Assembly (NCBI RefSeq): GCF_015160875.1
Contig: NZ_CP063374.1
Span: forward strand, 5,831,501-5,895,500
Reading direction: 5' to 3'
Source of the DNA: Streptomyces chromofuscus
Lineage (GTDB): Bacteria; Actinomycetota; Actinomycetes; Streptomycetales; Streptomycetaceae
DNA: 64,000 nucleotides
Numbering within the stretch: position 1 is the first letter of the stretch; each line of letters begins with the position of its first letter. A program made the position numbers and the translations under genes. Below, piece by piece: positions 41,224 through 52,068 of the stretch. The notes beneath the pieces were generated by a model. It was given only the letters and a program-made list of their open reading frames with translations. It ran no database searches and was not told the origin of the DNA.

Positions 41224-41886
41224 CTACGCTCGCGACCGGTGTGCCACGTAGGCCAGCGTCCCCAGGAGCAGACGGGCCGCCGGGGGCTTCCGTGCCGAGT
41301 CCAGGTCCGGCGGGCGCAGCCAGCGCACCGGGCCGAGGCCGCTGCGGTCCGAGGGCGGGGCCGTGATGTGCGTGCCGGGGCCGAGGCCGCGCAGGTCGAG
41401 GTGCGGGTCGTCCCAGCCCATCCGGTACAGGAGCCGGGGCAGCTCGGCCGCGGAGCCGGGCGCGACGAGGAAGTGGGCGCGGCCGTCGGGGGTGACGGCG
41501 ACGGGGCCGAGGGGCAGGCCCATGCGCTCCAGCCGGACCAGCGCCCGGCGCCCCGCGGGCTCGGCCACCTCGATCACGTCGAACGCCCGCCCGACCGGCA
41601 GCATCACCGCTGCGCCCGGGACCTCCGCCCAGGACGTCGTCACCTGGTCCAGCGTCGCCCCGGCCGGCACCTCCGGCGCGAAGGCCAGCGGATGCGCGCC
41701 CGGCGCCCGGCACTCGGGGCGGCCGCAGGAGCAGACGCCCGCGGCGGCCCGCGCACCCGGGACGACGTCCCAGCCCCACAGCCCGGTGTACTCCGCCACG
41801 GCGGTGCACTCCGACGAGCGGCCGCGGCGGCGCGAGCCGGACCGGATGTCGCGGATCCCCCGACTGCTGCCGATCGTGAAGCCCAT
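41224..41886 (-). CDS. Prim-pol (DNA primase/polymerase N-terminal) domain protein
   Basis: A 220-residue protein made only of a bifunctional primase-polymerase N-terminal-type domain. AVAEYTGLWGWDVVPGARA is the typical prim-pol beginning, followed by a cysteine cluster VCSCGRPECRAPGAHP near residues 51-66 and WAEVPGAAVMLPVGRAFDVIEV. The active-site aspartates of plasmid prim-pols are only partly recognisable. It stands alone without a helicase, between ftsY and nsdA, a position kept in Streptomyces as I recall. Real catalytic activity is uncertain. Confidence 0.75.
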   Translation of the reverse strand: MGFTIGSSRGIRDIRSGSRRRGRSSECTAVAEYTGLWGWDVVPGARAAAGVCSCGRPECRAPGAHPLAFAPEVPAGATLDQVTTSWAEVPGAAVMLPVGRAFDVIEVAEPAGRRALVRLERMGLPLGPVAVTPDGRAHFLVAPGSAAELPRLLYRMGWDDPHLDLRGLGPGTHITAPPSDRSGLGPVRWLRPPDLDSARKPPAARLLLGTLAYVAHRSRA

Positions 41887-42330
41887 GCCCCCTCCAACGG
41901 GTCCGACGCGTCGGTGGTTACGAGACGGAATCAGAACGTGACTCTCCGTTTCCGGCTTCCCGCTGCCGTGCGGTCCAGACGGCTTCTCGAAGCACCTCGG
42001 GTGGTGCGTCCAGAGGTGCGCGCCCCGGTGCGCACCCGTCCGCCCACTTCCGTCCGTCCCATGTCAAGTGAATCGTGCGGGGGCGACCGGTAGTTCATTC
42101 GAAGGGGTGGCGAATGGTGGCGTTTCCTGGAACGCCGTGGCCGGGCGGGTGATCGTAGGATTACCGTGTGTGCACGGCAATCGGGGCACATGCGCTGGTG
42201 GGTATGCCGCAGGCAAGTCGGTACCTCGCGCCAAGACGGTGAACTGCCGGACGGGCGAACGGGCTGACGGGCATTCTGATAGGGCTTGGCGCACGTGGTG
42301 GCAGGCGATCCGAGGGATGGGGGCGTTCCA

Positions 42331-43806
42331 GTGGGCGGCAGCGGCGGAGACGGGACGAACGCTGAGAAGCGCCCGAACGAGCTGTTGGGCTCGTGGTTCG
42401 TGCGCAGCGGCTGGTCGAAGGGCGAGCTCGCGCGTCAAGTGAACCGCAGGGCACGCCAGTTGGGCGCCAACCACATCTCCACCGACACCTCGCGGGTCCG
42501 CCGCTGGCTGGACGGCGAGAACCCGCGCGAGCCGATCCCCAGGATCCTGTCGGAGCTGTTCTCCGAGCGGTTCGGCTGCGTCGTCTCCATCGAGGACCTC
42601 GGTCTGCGCACCGCTCGCCAGGCCCCCTCCGCGACCGGAGTCGACCTGCCCTGGACCGGCCCGCAGGCGGTCGCCCTGCTCGGCGAGTTCTCCCGCAGCG
42701 ACCTGATGCTCGCCCGCCGCGGCTTCCTCGGCACCTCGCTGGCCCTGTCCGCCGGACCGGCCCTGATCGAGCCCATGCAGCGCTGGCTGGTTCCCTCGCC
42801 GCCCGGGCCCCGGCCGGAGCCCGGGTCGGTTCCGTCCTCCCGCGCGCGGGGGCGGCTGTCCAAGCCGGAGCTGGACCTGCTGGAGTCCACCACGGTGATG
42901 TTCCGGCAGTGGGACGCCCAGTGCGGCGGCGGCCTGCGCCGCAAGGCGGTCGTCGGCCAGCTGCACGAGGTGGCCGACCTGCTCCAGGAACCCCAGCCCG
43001 AGGACACCACCCGCAAGTTGTTCAAGGTCGCCGCCGAACTGGCCGAGCTGGCGGGGTGGATGTCGTACGACGTGGGCCTCCAGCCCACCGCGCAGAAGTA
43101 CTTCGTGCTCGCCCTGCACGCCGCCAAGGAAGCCGGCGACCGGCCGCTCGGCTCGTACGTCCTGTCCAGCATGAGCCGCCAGATGATCCACCTCGGGCGG
43201 CCCGAGGACGCCTTGGAGCTGATCCACCTCGCGCAGTACGGCAGCCGGGACTGCGCCAGCCCCCGCACCCAGTCGATGCTGTATGCGATGGAGGCCCGCG
43301 CGTACGCCAACATGGGCCAGCCCGGCAAGTGCAAGCGGGCCGTGCGGATGGCCGAGGACACCTTCGGCGAGGCCGACGACTGGGACGAGCCGGACCCCGA
43401 CTGGATCCGCTTCTTCTCCGAGGCCGAGCTGTACGCCGAGAACAGCCACTCGTTCCGTGACCTCGCCTACGTCGCCGGCCGCAGCCCCACCTACGCCTCC
43501 ATGGCCGAGCCCCTGATGCGGCGGGCCGTGGAACTGTTCGCGGACGACTCCGAGCACCAGCGGTCGTACGCGCTGAACCTCATCGGCATGGCCACCGTGC
43601 ACCTGCTGCAGCGCGAGCCCGAGCAGAGCGCCGCGTTCGCCGAGCGGGCCATGGCAGTCGCCAAGAACGTCCGTTCCGAACGGGTCAACACTCGTATCCG
43701 AAAGACCGTCGACACCGCCGCCCGCGACTTCGGTGACATCGCCGAGGTCGTGGACCTCACCGAGAAGCTCGCCGTCGAGCTGCCGGAGACCGCCGAGGCG
43801 GTCTGA
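42331..43806 (+). CDS. nsdA: NsdA, TPR-type negative regulator of differentiation
   Basis: A ~491-residue protein. N-terminal NELLGSWFVRSGWSKGELARQ, then a helix-turn-helix-like RRARQLGANHISTDTSRVRRWL, then TPR-like helices (KLFKVAAELAELAGWM, AKEAGDRPLGSYVLSSMSR). In S. coelicolor nsdA (SCO5582) deletion increases antibiotic production and sporulation, and the position next to amtB agrees. The start is uncertain: GTG 42331 has a GGGATGGGGG stretch ahead, but GTG 42295/42298 are in frame. Confidence 0.9.
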   Translation: MGGSGGDGTNAEKRPNELLGSWFVRSGWSKGELARQVNRRARQLGANHISTDTSRVRRWLDGENPREPIPRILSELFSERFGCVVSIEDLGLRTARQAPSATGVDLPWTGPQAVALLGEFSRSDLMLARRGFLGTSLALSAGPALIEPMQRWLVPSPPGPRPEPGSVPSSRARGRLSKPELDLLESTTVMFRQWDAQCGGGLRRKAVVGQLHEVADLLQEPQPEDTTRKLFKVAAELAELAGWMSYDVGLQPTAQKYFVLALHAAKEAGDRPLGSYVLSSMSRQMIHLGRPEDALELIHLAQYGSRDCASPRTQSMLYAMEARAYANMGQPGKCKRAVRMAEDTFGEADDWDEPDPDWIRFFSEAELYAENSHSFRDLAYVAGRSPTYASMAEPLMRRAVELFADDSEHQRSYALNLIGMATVHLLQREPEQSAAFAERAMAVAKNVRSERVNTRIRKTVDTAARDFGDIAEVVDLTEKLAVELPETAEAV

Positions 43807-43898
43807 GCGCAGCGCGAACCCCTGACTCCGGCCGCGGCCGGCCCTCCCGAACAGCCCGACTCGGCTCCCCCATGCCAGGTCATCGGAAGGCCGCCCGC

Positions 43899-43942
43899 GG
43901 CCGGTCCGTGCTGTCCGCGCGGCCGGTCCGTGCTGTCCGCGC
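43899..43942 (+). repeat. Perfect 22-bp tandem duplication upstream of amtB
   Basis: Bases 43899-43920 are repeated exactly at 43921-43942 (unit starting GGCCGGTCCGTGCTG). It lies between nsdA and the GlnR site of amtB, with no known function. Confidence 0.85.
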
Positions 43943-44011
43943 GGCGGCGTCCACGGAAGGTTGCGCCACGATAACGATCGCGCGGCCCCGCAGCAGGCAG
44001 TTCATCGACGC

Positions 44012-44047
44012 GTAACACGCACGGCGCCTTCGTCACCGCGGCGAAAC
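44012..44047 (+). promoter_or_regulatory. GlnR-binding region of amtB-glnK-glnD
   Basis: GTCAC (44032-44036), six bases, then GAAAC (44043-44047) fits the GlnR box gTnAC-n6-GaAAC exactly. A further GTAAC at 44012-44016 begins a weaker half. GlnR activates amtB in nitrogen limitation in S. coelicolor, so the same control is expected. The start codon is 120 bp downstream. Confidence 0.8.
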
Positions 44048-44167
44048 AACGAGGGGCTTCCACCGAAACGGCGCTGCGCCAATCTCGTGGCGCATAACCG
44101 GCCCACCCCTCATGACCGCTCAAGGCTTCGCCCGCACGGGGCCGTATCCAACGACGAGGAGACGCCG

Positions 44168-45505
44168 ATGGCTCCAGCCATCACGCTTGCGGCGGACGCA
44201 CCCACGCTGTCGTCCGCCAACACAGGCTTCATGCTCATCTGTTCCGCCCTGGTGATGCTCATGACCCCGGGCCTGGCCTTCTTCTACGGAGGCATGGTCC
44301 GAGTCAAGAGCACCCTCAACATGCTGATGATGAGCTTCATCAGCCTGGGAATCGTCACCATCCTGTGGGTGCTGTACGGCTTCTCCATGGCGTTCGGTAC
44401 GGATTCCGGCAGCATCATCGGCTGGAGCTCCGACTACGTCGGCTTCACCGGCATCGGGATCGCCGACCTGTGGGACGGCTACACCATCCCCGTGTACGTC
44501 TTCGCCGTCTTCCAGCTGATGTTCGCGATCATCACGCCCGCCCTGATCAGCGGCGCCCTCGCGGACCGCGTGAAGTTCACGGCATGGGCGCTGTTCATCA
44601 CCCTGTGGGCCACGATCGTCTACTTCCCGGTCGCGCACTGGGTCTGGGGCGCGGGCGGCTGGGCCTTCGAGCTGGGCGTGATCGACTTCGCCGGTGGCAC
44701 GGCGGTGCACATCAACGCCGGTGCCGCGGCGCTCGGCGTGATCCTGGTGATCGGCAAGCGCATCGGCTTCAAGCGGGACCCCATGCGTCCGCACAGCCTG
44801 CCGCTGGTCATGCTCGGTGCCGGTCTGCTGTGGTTCGGCTGGTTCGGCTTCAACGCCGGTTCGTGGCTGGGCAACGACGACGGCGTCGGCGCGCTGATGT
44901 TCGTCAACACCCAGATCGCCACCGCCGCCGCCATGCTGGCCTGGCTGATCTACGAGAAGCTGCGTCACGGCGCGTTCACCACCCTGGGCGCAGCCTCCGG
45001 TGCGGTCGCCGGTCTCGTCGCGATCACCCCGGCGGGTGGCGCGGTCGACCCGCTCGGCGCGATCGCGGTCGGCGCCATCGCCGGCCTGCTGTGCGCCATG
45101 GCCGTCGGCCTGAAGTACAAGTTCGGTTACGACGACTCCCTCGACGTCGTCGGCGTCCACCTGGTCGGCGGTGTCGTCGGCTCCCTGCTGATCGGCTTCT
45201 TCGCCAGCGGCAAGGGCCAGTCCGAGGTCCAGGGCCTGTTCTACGGCGGTGGCCTTGACCAGTTCTGGAAGCAGTGCGCCGGTGTCTTCGCGGTCCTCGC
45301 CTACTCCCTGATCGTCTCCGCCATCCTCGCCTTCGTGCTCGACAAGACGATCGGCATGCGGGTGTCCGAGGACGACGAGGTGGCCGGCATCGACCAGGCC
45401 GAGCACGCCGAGACCGCATACGACTTCAGCGGCGCCGGCGGTGGTGCCTCCCGCACCGCCTCCGCCCCGGTCGCCGCAGCTGCTAGCAAGAAGGTGGACG
45501 CATGA
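44168..45505 (+). CDS. amtB: Ammonium transporter
   Basis: A 445-residue Amt protein with 11 predicted membrane helices, a trimeric ammonium channel. The usual motifs are FFYGGMVRVKSTLNMLMM, VYFPVAHWVWGAGGW, DFAGGTAVHINAGAAALG (twin-His path), WFGWFGFNAGS and VVGVHLVGGVVGSLL. The C-terminal tail has DDEVAGIDQAEHAETAY, the region that binds GlnK. The ATG follows GAGGAG. It overlaps glnK by ATGA and heads the amtB-glnK-glnD operon behind a GlnR site. Confidence 0.97.
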   Translation: MAPAITLAADAPTLSSANTGFMLICSALVMLMTPGLAFFYGGMVRVKSTLNMLMMSFISLGIVTILWVLYGFSMAFGTDSGSIIGWSSDYVGFTGIGIADLWDGYTIPVYVFAVFQLMFAIITPALISGALADRVKFTAWALFITLWATIVYFPVAHWVWGAGGWAFELGVIDFAGGTAVHINAGAAALGVILVIGKRIGFKRDPMRPHSLPLVMLGAGLLWFGWFGFNAGSWLGNDDGVGALMFVNTQIATAAAMLAWLIYEKLRHGAFTTLGAASGAVAGLVAITPAGGAVDPLGAIAVGAIAGLLCAMAVGLKYKFGYDDSLDVVGVHLVGGVVGSLLIGFFASGKGQSEVQGLFYGGGLDQFWKQCAGVFAVLAYSLIVSAILAFVLDKTIGMRVSEDDEVAGIDQAEHAETAYDFSGAGGGASRTASAPVAAAASKKVDA

Positions 45506-45840
45506 AGCTCATCACCGCCGTCGTCAAGCCGCACCGGCTGGACGAGATCAAGGAAGCCCTCCAGGCGTTCGGAGTGCACGGCCTGACGGTCACCGAGGCC
45601 AGCGGCTACGGTCGGCAGCGGGGCCACACCGAGGTCTACCGCGGTGCCGAGTACACGGTCGACCTGGTCCCGAAGATCCGTATCGAGGTGCTGGCCGAGG
45701 ACGACGACGCCGAGCAGCTGATCGACGTCATCGTGAAGGCGGCCCGCACCGGCAAGATCGGTGACGGCAAGGTCTGGTCGCTTCCGGTCGAGACCGCCGT
45801 CCGGGTCCGCACCGGCGAGCGCGGGCCGGACGCGCTCTGA
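45502..45840 (+). CDS. glnK: PII nitrogen signalling protein
   Basis: A 112-residue PII protein: MKLITAVVKPHRLDEIKEAL, T-loop GYGRQRGHTEVYRGAEYTVDL with the modifiable Tyr51, and KIGDGKVWSLPVETAVRVRTGERG. In S. coelicolor Tyr51 is adenylylated by GlnD rather than uridylylated. It binds AmtB to stop ammonium uptake when nitrogen is plentiful. It is coupled to amtB by ATGA. Confidence 0.97.
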   Translation: MKLITAVVKPHRLDEIKEALQAFGVHGLTVTEASGYGRQRGHTEVYRGAEYTVDLVPKIRIEVLAEDDDAEQLIDVIVKAARTGKIGDGKVWSLPVETAVRVRTGERGPDAL

Positions 45841-45865
45841 CACGCAGAAGAACAGGAGTCGCTGG

Positions 45866-48310
45866 GTGACGAGTACGGGCGTACGTACGGAAGCAGAGGA
45901 CTCGGGACCCAGCGGCTACGCGGCGGCCCGGCTGCGCCTCCTCACGGAGGGGGCGCGGTCCGGGCCGCCGCGCCGCGCCGCCCTGGCCGAGCTGACCGAC
46001 GACTGGCTGGCGGGACTGTTCGACGCGGGGGCCGAGGGGCTGCGCGGCGTCTCCCTGGTGGCGGTCGGCGGCTACGGCCGCGGTGAGCTGTCCCCGCGCA
46101 GCGACCTCGACCTGCTGCTCCTCCACGACGGCGGCGACGCCGCGCGGATCGCCGCGCTCGCCGACCGCATCTGGTACCCGGTCTGGGACCTGGGTCTCGC
46201 CCTGGACCACTCCGTGCGAACCCCGGCCGAGGCCCGCAGAACGGCAGGCGAGGACCTGAAGGTCCAGCTCGGCCTGCTCGACGCCCGCCACATCGCGGGC
46301 GACCTCGGCCTCACCGCGGGCCTGCGCACGGCGGTCCTCGCCGACTGGCGCAACCAGGCGCCGAAACGACTGCCCGAACTGCAGGAACTGTGCGCCGAGC
46401 GGGCCGAACGCCAGGGCGAGCTGCAGTACCTGCTGGAGCCGGACCTCAAGGAGGCCCGCGGCGGCCTCCGCGACGCCACCGCCCTGCGCGCCGTCGCCGC
46501 CTCCTGGCTGGCCGACGCCCCGCGCGAGGGCCTGAGCGACGCCCGGCGCCGGCTGCTCGACGTCCGCGACGCCCTGCACCTCGCCACCGGACGCGCCACC
46601 GACCGGCTCGCCCTGCAGGAACAGGACCAGGTCGCCGCCGAGCTGGGGCTGCTCGACGCCGACACCCTGCTGCGGCAGGTGTACGAGTCGGCGCGGACCA
46701 TCTCGTACGCCAGCGACGTCACCTGGCGGGAAGTGGGGCGCGTGCTGCGGTCGCGCGCCGTGCGGCCGCGCCTGCGGTCCATGCTGGGCGGGGCCAAGCA
46801 GGTCGCCGATCGGTCGCCGCTGGCGGAGGGCGTGGTGGAGCAGGACGGCGAGGTGGTGCTCGCCCGTGCCGCGCGCCCCGACCGCGATCCCGTGCTGCCG
46901 TTGCGGGCCGCGGCCGCCGCCGCGCAGGCCGGACTGCCGCTCTCCCTGCACGCCGTACGGCGCATGGCGGCCGGCGTGCGCCCCCTGCCCACGCCGTGGC
47001 CCGCCGAGGCGCGCGAGCAGCTCGTCACGCTGCTGGGCTCGGGTCGTCCGACCGTCGAGGTCTGGGAGGCCCTGGAGGCCGAGGGCCTGATCACGCGGCT
47101 GATCCCCGACTGGGAGCGGGTGCGCTGCCGGCCGCAGCGCAACGCCGTGCACGTCTGGACCGTCGACCGGCACCTCATCGAGACCGCCGTCCGCGCCTCC
47201 GAGTTCACCCGCCGGGTCAGCCGCCCCGACCTGCTCCTGGTGGCCGCGCTGCTGCACGACATCGGCAAGGGCTGGCCCGGCGACCACTCGGTCGCGGGCG
47301 AGATCATCGCCCGGGACGTGGCGGGCCGGATCGGCTTCGACCGCGCGGACGTGGCCGTCCTCGCCACGCTCGTACGCCACCACCTCCTGCTCGTCGAGAC
47401 CGCCACCCGGCGCGACCTGGAGGATCCCGCCACCGTGCGCGCGGTCGCCGAGGCGGTCGGTTCGCAGGGCACGCTGGAGCTGCTGCACGCGCTCACCGAG
47501 GCCGACGCGCTGGCCACCGGGCCGGCCGCCTGGTCGTCATGGCGGGGCTCGCTCGTCGCCGACCTGGTGAAACGCGTCTCGGCCGTCCTCGCCGGGGACG
47601 CCCCCGCCGACCCGGAGGCCGCCGCGCCGACCGCCGAGCAGGAGCGGCTCGCCATCGAGGCGGTCGCGACGGGCAGCCCCGTGCTGGCGTTGCGGGCGCA
47701 GACCGAGGTGCCCACCGAGGAGGCGTCCGGCGAGGCCGAGCCCCTCGGCGTGGAGCTGCTGATCGCCGTACCGGACCAGCCCGGCGTGCTGCCCGCCGTG
47801 TCCGGTGTCCTCGCCGTGCACCGCCTGACCGTCCGCACGGCCGAGCTGCGGTCCCTCGAGCTGCCGGACGGCGTCGAGGGTTCGGTGCTGCTGCTCGACT
47901 GGCGGGTCGCCGCCGAGTACGGCTCGCTGCCGCAGGCCGCCCGGCTCCGTGCCGACCTCGTCCGGGCCCTCGACGGCTCCCTCGACATCGCCTCCCGCCT
48001 GGCCGAACGCGACGCCGCGTACCCGCGCCGCCGGGGCGTCGTCGCGCCGCCGCCGCGGGTGACGGTCGCCTCCGCCGCGTCCCGCCTCGCCACGGTGATC
48101 GAGGTGCGGGCCCAGGACGCGCCGGGACTGCTCTTCCGTATCGGGCGCGCGCTGGAGGACGCGGGAGTGCGGGTGCGCAGCGCCCATGTGTCGACGCTGG
48201 GCGCGAACGCCGTCGACGCGTTCTATGTCACAGGGCCGGAGGGCGCACCCCTGCCGGGAGAGGAGGCGGTGGCCGTCGCGCGCAAGCTGGAGGAGACATT
48301 GCGCGGCTGA
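45866..48310 (+). CDS. glnD: PII nucleotidyltransferase/deadenylylase GlnD
   Basis: An 814-residue multidomain enzyme that adds and removes the nucleotide on PII. The nucleotidyltransferase motif GGYGRGELSPRSDLDLLLL is at ~67-85. The HD hydrolase domain has LLVAALLHDIGKGWPGDHS near 457-475 and VRHHLLL. Two ACT domains close the protein, near residues ~627 (GVELLIAVPDQPGVLP) and ~743 (VIEVRAQDAPGLLFRIGRAL), sensing glutamine. GTG 45866 follows AGGAG. It is the third gene of the nitrogen operon. Confidence 0.95.
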   Translation: MTSTGVRTEAEDSGPSGYAAARLRLLTEGARSGPPRRAALAELTDDWLAGLFDAGAEGLRGVSLVAVGGYGRGELSPRSDLDLLLLHDGGDAARIAALADRIWYPVWDLGLALDHSVRTPAEARRTAGEDLKVQLGLLDARHIAGDLGLTAGLRTAVLADWRNQAPKRLPELQELCAERAERQGELQYLLEPDLKEARGGLRDATALRAVAASWLADAPREGLSDARRRLLDVRDALHLATGRATDRLALQEQDQVAAELGLLDADTLLRQVYESARTISYASDVTWREVGRVLRSRAVRPRLRSMLGGAKQVADRSPLAEGVVEQDGEVVLARAARPDRDPVLPLRAAAAAAQAGLPLSLHAVRRMAAGVRPLPTPWPAEAREQLVTLLGSGRPTVEVWEALEAEGLITRLIPDWERVRCRPQRNAVHVWTVDRHLIETAVRASEFTRRVSRPDLLLVAALLHDIGKGWPGDHSVAGEIIARDVAGRIGFDRADVAVLATLVRHHLLLVETATRRDLEDPATVRAVAEAVGSQGTLELLHALTEADALATGPAAWSSWRGSLVADLVKRVSAVLAGDAPADPEAAAPTAEQERLAIEAVATGSPVLALRAQTEVPTEEASGEAEPLGVELLIAVPDQPGVLPAVSGVLAVHRLTVRTAELRSLELPDGVEGSVLLLDWRVAAEYGSLPQAARLRADLVRALDGSLDIASRLAERDAAYPRRRGVVAPPPRVTVASAASRLATVIEVRAQDAPGLLFRIGRALEDAGVRVRSAHVSTLGANAVDAFYVTGPEGAPLPGEEAVAVARKLEETLRG

Positions 48311-48392
48311 CCCGTGACCCGCTCCAGTGGAGCCGGGATACCCTGGAGGGCGATTCATCCGCCAGCCACCGACCCTGAGGACCGCGAGCGCC

Positions 48393-49946
48393 GTGTTCGA
48401 TACTCTCTCCGATCGCCTCTCAGCGACTTTCAAGAACCTGCGCGGCAAGGGACGGCTCTCCGAGGCGGACATCGACGCCACCGCGCGCGAGATCCGGATC
48501 GCGCTCCTCGAGGCGGACGTGGCGCTGCCGGTCGTCCGGAGCTTCATCAAGAACGTCAAGGAGCGGGCCCTCGGCGCGGAGGTCTCCAGGGCGCTGAACC
48601 CGGCTCAGCAGGTGCTGAAGATCGTCAACGACGAGCTCGTGACGATCCTCGGCGGCGAGACCCGGCGGCTGCGCTTCGCCAAGCAGCCGCCCACGGTGAT
48701 CATGCTGGCGGGTCTGCAGGGTGCCGGTAAGACCACCCTCGCGGGCAAGCTCGGCCGGTGGCTCAAGGAGCAGGGACACTCCCCGCTGCTGGTCGCCGCC
48801 GACCTCCAGCGCCCGAACGCGGTCAACCAGCTGAGCGTCGTCGCCGAGCGCGCCGGCGTGGCCGTCTTCGCGCCGGAGCCGGGCAACGGCGTCGGTGACC
48901 CGGTCAAGGTCGCCAAGGACTCCATCGACTTCGCGAAGACCAAGGTCCACGACATCGTGATCGTGGACACCGCCGGCCGCCTGGGCATCGACCAGGAGAT
49001 GATGCAGCAGGCCGCGGACATCCGGGACGCGGTCTCGCCGGACGAGATCCTGTTCGTCGTCGACGCGATGATCGGTCAGGACGCGGTCAACACCGCCGAG
49101 GCCTTCCGCGACGGCGTCGGCTTCGACGGCGTGGTGCTCTCCAAGCTCGACGGTGACGCCCGCGGTGGCGCCGCGCTGTCGATCCGGCAGATCACCGGCA
49201 AGCCGATCATGTTCGCGTCGAACGGCGAGAAGCTCGACGACTTCGACGCCTTCCATCCCGACCGGATGGCCTCCCGCATCCTCGACATGGGTGACCTGCT
49301 CACCCTGATCGAGCAGGCGGAGAAGACGTTCAGCCAGGAAGAGGCCGAGAAGATGGCCTCCAAGCTGGCGTCGAAGAAGGGCCAGGACTTCACCCTGGAC
49401 GACTTCCTGGCCCAGATGGAACAGGTCAGGAAGATGGGCTCCATCTCCAAGCTGCTCGGCATGCTGCCCGGCATGGGCCAGATCAAGGACCAGATCCAGA
49501 ACCTCGACGAGCGGGACGTCGACCGCACCGCCGCGATCATCAAGTCGATGACGCCGGGCGAACGCCAGGACCCGACGATCATCAACGGCTCGCGCCGCGC
49601 CCGTATCGCCCGGGGTTCCGGTGTGGACGTCAGCGCGGTGAAGAACCTGGTCGAGCGGTTCTTCGAGGCCCGCAAGATGATGTCCCGGATGGCCCAGGGC
49701 GGCGGGATGCCCGGCATGCCCGGCATCCCGGGCATGGGCGGCGGCCCCGGCCGGACGAAGAAGAAGCAGAAGCAGGCCAAGGGCAAGCAGCGCTCCGGCA
49801 ACCCGATGAAGCGCAAGCAGCAGGAGCAGGAGGAGGCCGCCCGCCGTGCGGCCGCCGCCCAGGGCGGCAACGCCTTCGGCCTGCCGGGTCAGCAGGCCGG
49901 GCAGGACTTCGAGCTGCCGGACGAGTTCAAGAAGTTCATGGGCTGA
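48393..49946 (+). CDS. ffh: Signal recognition particle protein Ffh
   Basis: A 517-residue SRP54 homologue, longer than E. coli Ffh because of its C-terminal tail. The N domain starts VFDTLSDRLSATFKNLRG; the G domain has GLQGAGKTTLAGKLG near 107, DLQRPNAVNQL, DTAGRLGIDQEM and SKLDGDARGGAALS. The M domain is Met-rich (LLGMLPGMGQIKDQI, RMAQGGGMPGMPG) and is followed by a basic KKKQKQAKGKQR and a Gln/Ala-rich tail. It works with FtsY, encoded 8 kb upstream. Confidence 0.96.
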   Translation: MFDTLSDRLSATFKNLRGKGRLSEADIDATAREIRIALLEADVALPVVRSFIKNVKERALGAEVSRALNPAQQVLKIVNDELVTILGGETRRLRFAKQPPTVIMLAGLQGAGKTTLAGKLGRWLKEQGHSPLLVAADLQRPNAVNQLSVVAERAGVAVFAPEPGNGVGDPVKVAKDSIDFAKTKVHDIVIVDTAGRLGIDQEMMQQAADIRDAVSPDEILFVVDAMIGQDAVNTAEAFRDGVGFDGVVLSKLDGDARGGAALSIRQITGKPIMFASNGEKLDDFDAFHPDRMASRILDMGDLLTLIEQAEKTFSQEEAEKMASKLASKKGQDFTLDDFLAQMEQVRKMGSISKLLGMLPGMGQIKDQIQNLDERDVDRTAAIIKSMTPGERQDPTIINGSRRARIARGSGVDVSAVKNLVERFFEARKMMSRMAQGGGMPGMPGIPGMGGGPGRTKKKQKQAKGKQRSGNPMKRKQQEQEEAARRAAAAQGGNAFGLPGQQAGQDFELPDEFKKFMG

Positions 49947-49967
49947 CCCCCCGTCCCGTACGTCGCC

Positions 49968-49998
49968 GAGGGCGTCCTTCCTCACGAGGGGCGCCCTC
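49968..49998 (+). terminator. Hairpin after ffh
   Basis: GAGGGCGTCCTT (49968-49979) pairs with 49987-49998, allowing G-U pairs, around a seven-base loop. No T tract follows. It separates ffh from the leaderless-looking ftsH gene. Confidence 0.5.
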
Positions 49999-50038
49999 TG
50001 CACATGCCGTGGACCGCTGTCTGCCGTAACGTCCAGAT

Positions 50039-51979
<1,941 letters not shown>

Positions 51980-52068
51980 GGCCGGGAACGCCGTGCGCCG
52001 CCGCCCGGCCCCTGCTCCGTGGGAGAAGTGAGGTCCGGCGCGTCCGCCCCGCGCGGTTCGTCAGGAGT

